NCBI GenBank assembly: GCA_002839855.1
Contig: PGYV01000008.1
Coordinates: forward strand, 124,001-188,000
Direction of reading: 5' to 3'
Length of the DNA: 64,000 bases
Source: Candidatus Goldiibacteriota bacterium HGW-Goldbacteria-1
GTDB taxonomy: Bacteria > Oederibacteriota > PGYV01
Shown here: positions 1-8,556 of the stretch, piece after piece
Position numbering within the stretch: the first letter of the stretch is position 1
Layout: every line of letters starts with the position of its first letter
Translations under genes and position numbers: made by a program
The notes under the pieces: model-generated
What the model was told of the DNA's origin: nothing
Database searches by the model: none
Seen by the model: only the letters and a program-made list of their open reading frames with translations

Positions 1-2
1 CG

Positions 3-683
3 ATGAAGGAAAGGCGCCTTGTGGAAGAGGCCATATATTTAAAGCACAAAGACGGTCACAGGATACCTGTTTTAACCCGGATATCACCGATTTTTACTGA
101 TAACGGTGAAGTGGCAGGCGCTGTGGAAATCTTCAGCGATAACTCATCCAAAATGAGCGCGTTTATGCAGATAGAAAAACTTGAAAAACTTGCTTTTATT
201 GATGAACTTACAGGGATAGGCAACAGAAGGTATTCGGAAATTAAGATAGGCGCCAAACTTGCGGAAATTGAAAGATATGCATGGGCCAGGGATTTTGGGC
301 TGCTCTTTATGGATATAGATAAATTTAAGGATGTTAATGATAAGTATGGCCATGACGCAGGTGATGATGTTCTAAAAATGGTGGCAAAAACACTTGCGGC
401 CAATTTAAGGACTGAAGACTTTATAGGCAGGTGGGGCGGCGAAGAGTTTGTAGCGGTTATTTCGGACGCGGACAATAAAACGCTTTATGCGATAGCGGAA
501 AAGTTAAGGTCGCTTGTGTCGCAGTCCTCGTTGAATACATCTGACGGGACAGTGGCTGTAACAATTTCCATAGGTGCAACAGTTGCGAAAAGGGGAGAAT
601 CCATGGAACAGCTTGTAAAAAGGGCTGACAGGTTTATGTATGAAAGTAAAAATTCGGGAAGAAACTACGTTACAATAGGGTGA
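3..683 (+). CDS. PAS-GGDEF diguanylate cyclase (5' end outside window)
   Basis: C-terminal part of a diguanylate cyclase, which makes cyclic di-GMP from two GTP. The first ~45 residues look like the end of a PAS/PAC sensor domain (LKHKDG...PI..D..G). A GGDEF domain fills residues ~60-226. The active-site motif GGEEF is at residues 145-149 (bases 435-449), with the metal-binding stretch FMDIDKFKDVND upstream. The inhibitory I-site RTED sits five residues before the GG, so product feedback inhibition should be intact. The reading frame is open to the window edge, so the true start lies upstream. A PDE-type HD-GYP gene follows nearby at 1321, giving opposing c-di-GMP activities in one locus. Confidence 0.93.
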   Translation: MKERRLVEEAIYLKHKDGHRIPVLTRISPIFTDNGEVAGAVEIFSDNSSKMSAFMQIEKLEKLAFIDELTGIGNRRYSEIKIGAKLAEIERYAWARDFGLLFMDIDKFKDVNDKYGHDAGDDVLKMVAKTLAANLRTEDFIGRWGGEEFVAVISDADNKTLYAIAEKLRSLVSQSSLNTSDGTVAVTISIGATVAKRGESMEQLVKRADRFMYESKNSGRNYVTIG

Positions 684-684
684 G

Positions 685-1140
685 ATGATGGAACAAAACG
701 AAGCGCTTGAAAAGATATACAAAACGGCAAAGGTTGTAGGTTATATTCTGTTTGCAAGCCTGTTTTTTTATGCGGGGATAGTGGAATTTATTTCCCGCAG
801 GCCGGAAATAGCGGGAAAGACGATAGTGGATTTTGATCCGGTAATGTTAAAGAAAATATTTCTTGTTTTAAGTGTTGTGGTTTATATAATATGCCTGTAT
901 ATCAAGAAGTATTTTTTAAGGAAGGCATCGCTTGGCGGAAGCCAGGCGATTTCATCGCTTTACATATCTTCCGTGTCGGTGCTTATGATATGTCAGGTAC
1001 CCGCCGCGCTGGGGCTTGTTTTATATTTTTCGGCCGGCACCAAACAGGATTTTTACGGGCTGCTTGCTGTTTCTGCCCTTTTATTTGTTATTTTTTTCCC
1101 AAGGTTTCCTGAATGGAAAAAGGTGTTTAAAATAAAGTAG
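685..1140 (+). CDS. small integral membrane protein, unknown function
   Basis: 151 residues with four hydrophobic segments (about 15-35, 50-67, 85-110 and 118-138), so probably an inner-membrane protein with both ends in the cytoplasm. No family was recognised. The start ATG (685, or the adjacent ATG at 688) lies one base after the stop of the GGDEF gene, and the GGGTGAG ribosome site overlaps that stop. This suggests translational coupling with the cyclase and a possible link to its signalling. Function is otherwise not inferable. Confidence 0.8.
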   Translation: MMEQNEALEKIYKTAKVVGYILFASLFFYAGIVEFISRRPEIAGKTIVDFDPVMLKKIFLVLSVVVYIICLYIKKYFLRKASLGGSQAISSLYISSVSVLMICQVPAALGLVLYFSAGTKQDFYGLLAVSALLFVIFFPRFPEWKKVFKIK

Positions 1141-1203
1141 CAGATTACAACTTACAATTATCAGGTTACAGCTGTCAGCTGTTAGTTTGTAGCTTTAACC
1201 TTT

Positions 1204-1280
1204 AACCTGTAACCTGTAACCTGTAACCTGTAACCTGTAACCTGTAACCTGTAACCTGTAACCTGTAACCTGTAACTTGT
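1204..1280. repeat. tandem heptamer array (AACCTGT)n
   Basis: Ten perfect copies of the 7-bp unit AACCTGT followed by one copy with a single mismatch. A degraded lead-in from about 1141 contains the inverse orientation (aggttaca) and can fold back on the array. It fills the gap between the membrane-protein gene and the HD-GYP gene. Related heptamer arrays occur at 14853-14918, 15395-15428 and 43621-43713, so this is a dispersed family. Confidence 0.95.
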
Positions 1281-1320
1281 ACGCTTAATTAGTATCACAA
1301 TCCATTTCCGGAGGTTTGTC

Positions 1321-2826
1321 TTGCCCGAAAAACTTAACGAAAAGAAGCTTATGGAAGAACTTAATAGTTTAAGGGAAAAACTATCCAGTCAGGAAAGCCT
1401 TGAAAAGGAAATAAAGGATTTAAGGCAGTCTCTGAAAAACGCAGAGGAAATAAGCAGCAAGATGGCCATGACTTCACTTGATGCTGTTATGACCATGGAC
1501 CTGTCCGGACAGGTGATTTATGCTTCGGAGCGCGCCGCGCAGCTTTATGGTGCGCAATCAGTTTCGGAGCTAGTGGGAAAAAATGTAAGAATAGCATTAG
1601 ATAGTGAAGATATACAAAGGTTTGACTTAAATATAAAGAAACTTCTATCAGAAGGTTTTGTCAGCGGAAGTGAATATATCATAAAGAAACAGAATGGGGA
1701 GGCTATTTATATTGAGTTAAGTTCCGCTGTTATGAAAGATAACCGGGGTGAACCTGTCGGTTTTATTTCCTCTATACGGGATATAACAAGAAGAAAGAAA
1801 CTTGAACGCGAACTGGTTGAGAACATTAATAAATATAAGACGCTGTTTGAATCCGCGTATGACGCAATAACGGTGCATGAATATTTGCCGGGAGAAACAG
1901 ACGGAAGAATACTGGAAGCAAACGAAGTGGCATGCCGGATGATAGGTTTAAGCAGGGGCCAGCTTCTGAAAAAAAAGCTTTCGGATTTTATGCCGCCTGA
2001 GGCAACCGGAATTTCCAGAAAGGCCGTGCAACAAATAGCCCAAAACGGGCATTGTATTTTTGAGACTGTAGTAAGGGCGGAGCACATAACTTATCAGGCG
2101 GAAGTAAGCGCCCATATGATAGATTTTGCGGGAAAGAAAGCGGTAATTTCCGTAATAAGGGATATAAGCGAAAGAAAGAAAACTGAACGTATACTTGAAG
2201 ACAGCGCCAGGACTGTTCGTAAAATAATGAACGGCATAATAATGGCAATGGAAAAGCTTGTAGAAAAGAAGGATGTTTATACTGTAGGCCATCAGAACCG
2301 TACGGCAGACCTGGCCGCGGCCATTGCCTCTGAAATGGGGCTTGATAAAGACAGGATAGCCGGCATATATATAGCTGCGGTTATTCATGATATAGGCAAA
2401 ATATTTATTTCCGGATCTATTTTAAATAAGAAAGCTAAACTTACAGGCGATGAATACGATATAATTAAACGGCACCCGCAGGCCGGTTTTGACGTGCTTA
2501 AGAATATAGACTTTCCGTGGCCTATAGCGCAGATAGTGCTTCAGCACCACGAAAGGATAAACGGCAGCGGTTACCCCGACGGGCTTAAAGACGGGCAGAT
2601 ACTTCTGGAATCCAGGATAATAAGCATAGCGGATGTGGTGGAGGCAATAACTTTTGAACGTCCTTACCATGAAGCGTATGGCATTGAAAGGGCTCTTGAA
2701 GAAATAGAACGCAACAAAGGTATTCTGTATGATTCGGAAATTGTGGATGTGTGCTTAAAACTTTTCAGGGAAAAGGGTTATGTTTTAAATGATGAACTGC
2801 GGGACAGGGACAGCATAATTTTTTGA
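1321..2826 (+). CDS. PAS-PAS-HD-GYP cyclic-di-GMP phosphodiesterase
   Basis: Probable c-di-GMP-degrading response protein of 501 residues. An N-terminal coiled coil (1-45) precedes two PAS domains (about 48-155 and 168-290). An HD-GYP domain fills ~300-495. The metal-binding HD pair is in HDIGK (356-360), the downstream histidines in HHER (409-412), and the GYP signature at 417-419 with the usual PDGL after it. The TTG start at 1321 is chosen because GGAGG lies just upstream and no better ATG precedes the coiled coil. No receiver domain or membrane segment is present, so input is probably cytoplasmic via PAS ligands. It likely opposes the upstream cyclase. Confidence 0.93.
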   Translation: MPEKLNEKKLMEELNSLREKLSSQESLEKEIKDLRQSLKNAEEISSKMAMTSLDAVMTMDLSGQVIYASERAAQLYGAQSVSELVGKNVRIALDSEDIQRFDLNIKKLLSEGFVSGSEYIIKKQNGEAIYIELSSAVMKDNRGEPVGFISSIRDITRRKKLERELVENINKYKTLFESAYDAITVHEYLPGETDGRILEANEVACRMIGLSRGQLLKKKLSDFMPPEATGISRKAVQQIAQNGHCIFETVVRAEHITYQAEVSAHMIDFAGKKAVISVIRDISERKKTERILEDSARTVRKIMNGIIMAMEKLVEKKDVYTVGHQNRTADLAAAIASEMGLDKDRIAGIYIAAVIHDIGKIFISGSILNKKAKLTGDEYDIIKRHPQAGFDVLKNIDFPWPIAQIVLQHHERINGSGYPDGLKDGQILLESRIISIADVVEAITFERPYHEAYGIERALEEIERNKGILYDSEIVDVCLKLFREKGYVLNDELRDRDSIIF

Positions 2827-2853
2827 TAAATAAATTAAAATGGAGCGTAATTT

Positions 2854-3858
2854 TTGAAAAAAACATTTTTGTTATACTGCTTTGTAACTGTTGTTTTTAT
2901 TTTTTGCGGATGCACGGGAAGTTCCAATCCCGCCGCGGCTTCTTACAGGCCTCCTGTGGCTGCGCCTACCGCGGTGCCGGGAATGGCAAACTGGCAGGAA
3001 ATAGATGTGCCTGTTCAGGTTAAAGGGGTGTATAACCATGCGCTGTTAAAACTTGGCGGCAGCATTGCTGTTATAGGCGGAAAAAGTGAAAATGCATATT
3101 TGAAAGATGTACCGTTAACCGTTGATTTTGAAATCTGGTCAACTTCCGCTGCAAATACAGGTTTTGGTGAAAGGGAAGATTTTGCTTTCTGTACGGATGG
3201 TGGTAAAACTTACGTAATAGGCGGTTATTATAACGATGACAAGGGCGAAAAGTTTTTTAATGACACATGGATTTCATACGGGGCCGTGACTTTTACGGCG
3301 CTTGCCGCGGAAAATACTGCACCGGCGGCGCGCGGTTTAAGGGCGGCTGTTTTTAAGGATAAGCCCCGTTTAAGCGGCGGTTTTGACGGCAAAAAATACA
3401 GCAGTGATGTGTATTATTTTGATAAAGAAAAAGGATGGATAAAGGAAAAAACAGACAGGGAATTATTTAAAACAAGGTCATCGCACGGTTTTATTGTTTT
3501 TGACAATAAATTATGGGTTATAGGCGGAAAAGGGGAAAAAGAGAAATTTTCTGATGTATGGAATTCAACCAATGGCGCTGACTGGGAGGCGGTAACAACA
3601 AGCGCCACGTTTGGGGAAAGGTCGGATTTTGCCTGTTTTGTTTTTGGCGGAAGGATGTGGGTAATGGGCGGGCAGCTTTCGGATGGTAAAGCGGCCGGCG
3701 ATGTGTGGTGGTCAGTTAACGGCAAGGTGTGGATACAGGCGGCCAAGGACGCGTTTCCGGCAAGGTATTCAGCCGGGTTAATATCAGAAGGCGGCGCTGT
3801 TTATCTTTTTGGCGGGAAATCGGACAAAATAAAAAATGACGGATGGTGGTCTAAATGA
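2854..3858 (+). CDS. Kelch-repeat lipoprotein
   Basis: 334 residues. A lipoprotein signal peptide ends in the lipobox FCGC with Cys20 as the lipidated residue. A low-complexity Pro/Ala linker (24-45) leads to a predicted beta-propeller with Kelch-like blades, seen as recurring IGG(K/Y), VIGG, VMGG and LFGG turns with aromatic W.S positions between. Kelch propellers usually bind proteins or glycans; the ligand here is unknown. The TTG start at 2854 is supported by GGAG 10 bases upstream. Its end overlaps the next lipoprotein gene by four bases (ATGA), so the two are probably co-translated. Confidence 0.85.
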   Translation: MKKTFLLYCFVTVVFIFCGCTGSSNPAAASYRPPVAAPTAVPGMANWQEIDVPVQVKGVYNHALLKLGGSIAVIGGKSENAYLKDVPLTVDFEIWSTSAANTGFGEREDFAFCTDGGKTYVIGGYYNDDKGEKFFNDTWISYGAVTFTALAAENTAPAARGLRAAVFKDKPRLSGGFDGKKYSSDVYYFDKEKGWIKEKTDRELFKTRSSHGFIVFDNKLWVIGGKGEKEKFSDVWNSTNGADWEAVTTSATFGERSDFACFVFGGRMWVMGGQLSDGKAAGDVWWSVNGKVWIQAAKDAFPARYSAGLISEGGAVYLFGGKSDKIKNDGWWSK

Positions 3859-4295
3859 AAAAAATCGCGGTAATATTACTGATAATGTTTACTGTTTCGT
3901 GCGGGCAGATATTTATGATGGAAGCGGAAAAAGCCAGGGCAAAAGCCGGGGATTTTCTTTATACGCTGTATAAAATGCAGGACGTGGATGCCGCGTACGC
4001 CATGACAGACCCGAATTTTGAAAATAACAACGGCATAGGCGCGCTGGAAATTGCCTTTGATACCGCAAAGCTAAAATACGGCCGTTTTGAAGGGTTTAAA
4101 GCGGACAGCTATCTGGTGGATTCAAATTCGCGCACCATTGAGCTTTTTTACAGGGCGTTAAGCGAAAAAGGAGTGCTTTATCACAGGCTTACCGTGAGGC
4201 TTGATGAAAAAGGCAAGTACAGAATTACGGGAATGGAAACATCCCCCATAGCTTTTGGGCCTTTCAGGACAGAAAGAAAATTTAAAAGCGAATAA
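3855..4295 (+). CDS. small lipoprotein of unknown function
   Basis: 146 residues with a type II signal peptide (hydrophobic 4-14, lipobox VSCG, Cys17). The mature part is mixed alpha/beta and resembles the NTF2-like or DUF4019-like folds found in many small bacterial lipoproteins (helix DFLYTLYKMQDVDAAYAM, then strands). That fold is an inference from pattern, not a firm match. It overlaps the Kelch lipoprotein gene by ATGA and ends 15 bases before the hemerythrin gene. The partner may be the Kelch propeller. Confidence 0.75.
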   Translation: MKKIAVILLIMFTVSCGQIFMMEAEKARAKAGDFLYTLYKMQDVDAAYAMTDPNFENNNGIGALEIAFDTAKLKYGRFEGFKADSYLVDSNSRTIELFYRALSEKGVLYHRLTVRLDEKGKYRITGMETSPIAFGPFRTERKFKSE

Positions 4296-4310
4296 TAAAG
4301 GGGCGATAAA

Positions 4311-4718
4311 ATGGCTGTTGAATGGAAACCGGAAATGTCGGTGGGTATAGGCGAAGTGGATGTGCAGCACAGAAAGATTATCGGCAAATTAAAGGAACTG
4401 TCTGACGCGCTTGAAAAAAAAGAAGAGCCTGAAACCGCGGCGGGCATCCTTAAATTTCTTGCTGTTTATATTGAAGAACATTTCAGGACAGAAGAAATGT
4501 TTATGCTTAAATATATATATCCGGATTTTAAGGAACATCAGGAAAAACACCTGGGCTTTCTAAAGCGTATCACGCTGCTTTACGATGAACTAAGCACGGG
4601 TAGTATAAAAGGCGATGATATTTATAATGAAAGCATAGCGGTGTATAACTGGTTTGTACTGCATATAGAAAATACCGATAAAAAGATGGGCGCTTTTTTA
4701 AGGGGCAAAATAAGATAA
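4311..4718 (+). CDS. bacteriohemerythrin
   Basis: 135-residue single-domain hemerythrin, an oxygen-binding non-haem di-iron protein. All seven ligands are present: His20 in DVQH, His57 and Glu61 in HFRTEE, His76 and His80 in HQEKH, His118 and Asp123 in HIENTD. Length is normal for the stand-alone bacterial form. Its place between c-di-GMP genes and sensor kinases suggests a role in oxygen sensing or delivery/scavenging, but no fused output domain is present. RBS AAGGGGCG precedes the ATG. Confidence 0.95.
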   Translation: MAVEWKPEMSVGIGEVDVQHRKIIGKLKELSDALEKKEEPETAAGILKFLAVYIEEHFRTEEMFMLKYIYPDFKEHQEKHLGFLKRITLLYDELSTGSIKGDDIYNESIAVYNWFVLHIENTDKKMGAFLRGKIR

Positions 4719-4751
4719 ACTGTTTATGTTTTAAAACTGCAGGGGGCGCAT

Positions 4752-6491
4752 TTGAATATATGGACGGCGGTGCATTTTTCGGCTTTTTTAATTTATTCAG
4801 TGCTTGTTGTCTATGTCATTCTGAAAAATCCAAACGCGGTCATAAACTGGATGCTGGCGGCTGTTTTTCTGTGTATGTGGTTCTGGAGCGGCACAAATAC
4901 AATACTTTATAATTCCTACATATCCCCGCTGACGGCCGATTTTGTGCTTAGGGTTCAGTCGCTGTCGTGGGCTATTTTTCCGGTTTTTTATGCCCTTTTT
5001 TTGTTTCATCTGATGAAGAAAACCGCGGTTCTAAATAATTCGTTTCTGTATATCGCCCTGTTTTTTGTTACGGCATTTTTTCAATTTGGTAATTTTTCCG
5101 GACAGATGCTTATCTGCTGTGACAGAACTTATTTTGGCCTGACGGGAATATGGAAAAATTCTTTTTATGTGTATCTTTTTATAGTTTACAGCGCGGTTGT
5201 TTTCGCAGTACTGATGCTAAACCTTATAAGTTTCATAAGAAAACACAAACAGGGCAATTACAGAAAATCAGCTGAAATAATACTTGGAAGCACTGTTATG
5301 TTTTTTGTGGTTACGGTTATAGTAAGTTTTGTTTTAAAAGCTCTGCGCATTCATATACCTCTTCAGGTGAATATTACCCTTCTTGTATTTGTCGCGGGAA
5401 TAGTTTATGCGGCGGAAAAATACAGTTTTTTTGAGATAAACGCGGAAACTGCCGCAGATAAAATTGTTGAATCAATTGATGAAGGTTTAATACTGACAGA
5501 TATGGACGGGATTGTAGTGGAAGCAAATAAACACGCGGTTGAAATGATGGAGCGGTTTGGCAATCCCCGTGGAAAGAATATATTTGAACTTTTGGGTGAG
5601 AATTCGCTGGTAAAAAGGGTGGCATCAGGCGAAAAAATTATGGAAGAAGAAGCGGTAAGGGAAACGCCGTCAGGAAGAAAGGTTTATACAATATCTGCAG
5701 GGCCGGTGGAGAAGAGGGGCGAAAGGTTTGGCTATATATGCGTCATAAACGATATTACTGCAAGAAAAACAGCTGAAGAAGAACTTAAATATACTATCGC
5801 GGAATTAAAAAAATCTAATGCGGACCTGGAACAATTCGCTAATGTGGCGGCACATGATTTGAAGGAGCCCGCAAGGATGGTGGCAAGCCATGTGCAGCTG
5901 CTGAAGAAGAAAGCTTATGAAAAACTGGATGGCGCTCAAAAGGAGCATATGGATTTTGCCGTTGAAGGCGCGTTTCGGATGAACAGCCTGATAAATGACT
6001 TATTGGATTATGCCGCTATACAGTCCGGTACCGTTAAAAATTCAATGCTGAATCTTGATTTGATTGCAGCCGGCGCTATCGCCGCTCTTAAACAGAATGC
6101 GGATGAAGCGGGCGCTAAAATAACTGTATCAGAAAGCCTTTTAAAAGTATGGGGTGATGAAAAACAGGTAATAAGGCTGTTTGTTAATGTAATAGGTAAC
6201 GCGGTAAAATTCCGGCTTCCGGGGGTAAATCCAAAGATTCAAATTTCGGCCCGGGAGGACGCGGAGTATGTGCGCGTTCAAATAAAGGATAACGGGATTG
6301 GTATTAATGGGGAATATCTGGATAAAATCTTTAACATATTTCAACGGCTTAACCCGCGTGAGCGGTATGAAGGCAACGGCGTCGGCCTTGCCGTCTGCAG
6401 GCGTATAATGGAGAACCACGGCGGCAGAATCCTGGCGGAATCCGCAGGCGAAGGCAGAGGCAGTACGTTTGTGATTGAGTTTAAGAAATAA
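4752..6491 (+). CDS. 7TM-PAS sensor histidine kinase (copy 1)
   Basis: 579-residue membrane sensor kinase. About seven hydrophobic helices fill residues 1-225 (HisK_N/7TM type). A PAS domain (~235-340) follows, then a HisKA dimerisation domain with the phospho-acceptor His368 in AHDLKEPARM, and a HATPase_c domain with N-box NVIGNAVKF, G1 DNGIGI and G2 GNGVGLAV. The TTG start follows AGGGGGC. No receiver domain or response regulator gene is adjacent, so its phosphotransfer partner is elsewhere. The next gene is a full-length paralogue of identical length (579) with the same His368, indicating tandem duplication. Confidence 0.95.
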   Translation: MNIWTAVHFSAFLIYSVLVVYVILKNPNAVINWMLAAVFLCMWFWSGTNTILYNSYISPLTADFVLRVQSLSWAIFPVFYALFLFHLMKKTAVLNNSFLYIALFFVTAFFQFGNFSGQMLICCDRTYFGLTGIWKNSFYVYLFIVYSAVVFAVLMLNLISFIRKHKQGNYRKSAEIILGSTVMFFVVTVIVSFVLKALRIHIPLQVNITLLVFVAGIVYAAEKYSFFEINAETAADKIVESIDEGLILTDMDGIVVEANKHAVEMMERFGNPRGKNIFELLGENSLVKRVASGEKIMEEEAVRETPSGRKVYTISAGPVEKRGERFGYICVINDITARKTAEEELKYTIAELKKSNADLEQFANVAAHDLKEPARMVASHVQLLKKKAYEKLDGAQKEHMDFAVEGAFRMNSLINDLLDYAAIQSGTVKNSMLNLDLIAAGAIAALKQNADEAGAKITVSESLLKVWGDEKQVIRLFVNVIGNAVKFRLPGVNPKIQISAREDAEYVRVQIKDNGIGINGEYLDKIFNIFQRLNPRERYEGNGVGLAVCRRIMENHGGRILAESAGEGRGSTFVIEFKK

Positions 6492-6585
6492 GTTAAGGCG
6501 GAGTTAAAACAATTATTTAGAAATAAACGAAGGTGTAAGCGGTTGGGATGTTATCCGCGGAATTGAATTTTTTAAATGGTTTTGA

Positions 6586-6594
6586 TGGTATAAT
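6586..6594 (+). promoter_or_regulatory. extended -10 promoter of second kinase gene
   Basis: TGGTATAAT with TATAAT at 6589-6594. A poor TTGAAT -35 at 6563 has a 20-base spacer, so recognition would lean on the TGn extension. It lies 42 bases before the TTG start in a 144-base gap, suggesting copy 2 is separately transcribed. Confidence 0.55.
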
Positions 6595-6635
6595 TTATTA
6601 AAGGAAAATATAAAACTGACAGGGGAGGCGCTGAT

Positions 6636-8375
6636 TTGAACGTCTGGACACTCCTTCATTTTTCCGCCTTTGTAATTTATTTCGTTCTGATGATATATAT
6701 AATTGCAAAGAATCCCGGTGCTGTAATTAACTGGCTGCTTGGAATGGTTTTCATCTGTCTGTGGTTCTGGAGCGGGTCTAATGCCCTTCTTTTTAATTCA
6801 TACATAACACAGGAGAAAGCGGATATTATCCTGAAAATTCAGACAATAGGGTGGGCATCTTTTCCGACTTTTTATGTTATTTTTCTTTTATATTTTATGA
6901 AAAAAGAAATTATTCTTAAAAATGTATTTGTTCTGACTTTCTTTTTTGCGATGCCGTTTATATTTGAGGCGGCAGCTTTTTCTGATAAAATGATGGTGTG
7001 CTGCGACAGGACTTTTTTTGGGCTTACAGGCATATGGAACAATTCCCCTTTTGTGTATTTGTTCATCGTTTATTCTTTTGTAATGTTTGCGGTTTCGCTG
7101 GGTATGCTTGTTGTTTTCAGGAACAGGCAGAAGAATATAAATATGAAAAAGTCCGCGGATATAATATTGGCAACAACTATAATGGCTTTTGCGATAACTT
7201 TAATTGTAAGTTTCATACTTAAATGGCTCAGGATTCATGTGCCTTTGGAAGCGAATCTGGTGTTTTTAATTTTTGTAACAGGGATTATCTACGCGGCCGG
7301 TAAATATGATTTTTTTGAAATAAACGCGGAACAGGCTGCGGATAGGATATTGGAATCAGTGGATGAAGGTCTTATTCTGACAGATACACATGGAGTTGTG
7401 ATGCAGGCAAATTCCATGGCAAAACAGATGCTTGGCTTTGAATATAAGGTTGAAAAGGATGATATTTCAGAGATTATTCAGGATGATAAAATATCAGCTA
7501 TGATACTGTCAGGTGAGAAATTTGCGGGCATGGAGTTGTACCGCGGTTCAGGTGAATCTGAAAAAAAGCTGACTTTATCCTCCGCGCCTGTTGATAAAAA
7601 TGGGGAAAGACTGGGTTATTTGTGTGTGATAGACGATGTCACTGAAAAGAGGGCTGCTGAAAGAGGGCTTGAAAAGACAATGAAAGAACTTGAACGGTCA
7701 AATGTGGACCTGGAGCGGTTTGCGTATGTGGTGTCGCACGATTTAAAAGAGCCGTTAAGGATGGTTTCAAACTATATGCAGCTGTTAAAGAGGAAATCAT
7801 ATGACAGGCTTGAAAGCGAGGATCGGGAATACATTGATTTTGCGGTTGACGGCGCTTTAAGGATGAATGAACTTATAAAAGACCTGCTGGATTATTCAAG
7901 GGTAAATACAAGGGGCGGTAAATTTGAACCCGTTGACCTGAATGACGCGGTTGAACATATACTTAATATAATGAAGTTTAAAATAGAGGATGTTAAAGGA
8001 CAGATATTAATACCGCAAACGCTGCCTTCTGTTATGGGTGACGGTATGCAGATAGAACAGGTGCTGCAGAACCTTATTGAAAACGGCCTTAAGTTCAGGA
8101 GTAAGTTAAACACGCCTGTAATTGAAATAACGGCACAGGAAAACGTGTCTTCTGTTATTTTAAGGATAAAGGATAACGGCATAGGCATAGAACAAAGGTT
8201 TCAGGAAAGGATATTTGAAATATTTAAGCGGCTGCACTCCCGGGAGGAATATGAGGGTACGGGTATAGGCCTTGCCATCTGCAAACGTATTATGGAGCGC
8301 CATGGCGGAAGAATTTGGGTGGAATCTGAAGGGGATGAAAAAGGAAGCATATTTGCGGCGGAGTTTAAAAAATAA
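6636..8375 (+). CDS. 7TM-PAS sensor histidine kinase (copy 2)
   Basis: 579-residue paralogue of the preceding kinase: seven hydrophobic helices (1-225), PAS (~235-340), HisKA with phospho-acceptor His368 in SHDLKEPLRM, HATPase_c with N-box NLIENGLKF, G1 DNGIGI and G2 GTGIGLAI. The cores of copy 2 are closer to consensus than copy 1 (SHDLKEPLR against AHDLKEPAR). PAS regions have diverged most, consistent with different inputs. TTG start with GGGGAGG upstream. The gene has its own promoter-like element. No cognate response regulator is nearby. Confidence 0.95.
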   Translation: MNVWTLLHFSAFVIYFVLMIYIIAKNPGAVINWLLGMVFICLWFWSGSNALLFNSYITQEKADIILKIQTIGWASFPTFYVIFLLYFMKKEIILKNVFVLTFFFAMPFIFEAAAFSDKMMVCCDRTFFGLTGIWNNSPFVYLFIVYSFVMFAVSLGMLVVFRNRQKNINMKKSADIILATTIMAFAITLIVSFILKWLRIHVPLEANLVFLIFVTGIIYAAGKYDFFEINAEQAADRILESVDEGLILTDTHGVVMQANSMAKQMLGFEYKVEKDDISEIIQDDKISAMILSGEKFAGMELYRGSGESEKKLTLSSAPVDKNGERLGYLCVIDDVTEKRAAERGLEKTMKELERSNVDLERFAYVVSHDLKEPLRMVSNYMQLLKRKSYDRLESEDREYIDFAVDGALRMNELIKDLLDYSRVNTRGGKFEPVDLNDAVEHILNIMKFKIEDVKGQILIPQTLPSVMGDGMQIEQVLQNLIENGLKFRSKLNTPVIEITAQENVSSVILRIKDNGIGIEQRFQERIFEIFKRLHSREEYEGTGIGLAICKRIMERHGGRIWVESEGDEKGSIFAAEFKK

Positions 8376-8556
8376 CCATAGACGGACATTTATCACGCTT
8401 GAGGCTGTTATTATAACTTGATTTATATGGCGCAAGAATAATGAATTATGGTTTGGAGGATTTATATAAGAGTTTTAAAGATACATATTGATTAATGAAA
8501 TGTTAAAGGATAAAATGACATAAATGCAAGTTAAGACAGCTAAACTTGGTGAGCCG

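Noticed and set aside
1204-1280. CRISPR-like or telomere-like array
   Set aside because: Seven-base unit with no spacers and no cas genes; it is a simple tandem array in an internal chromosomal position.
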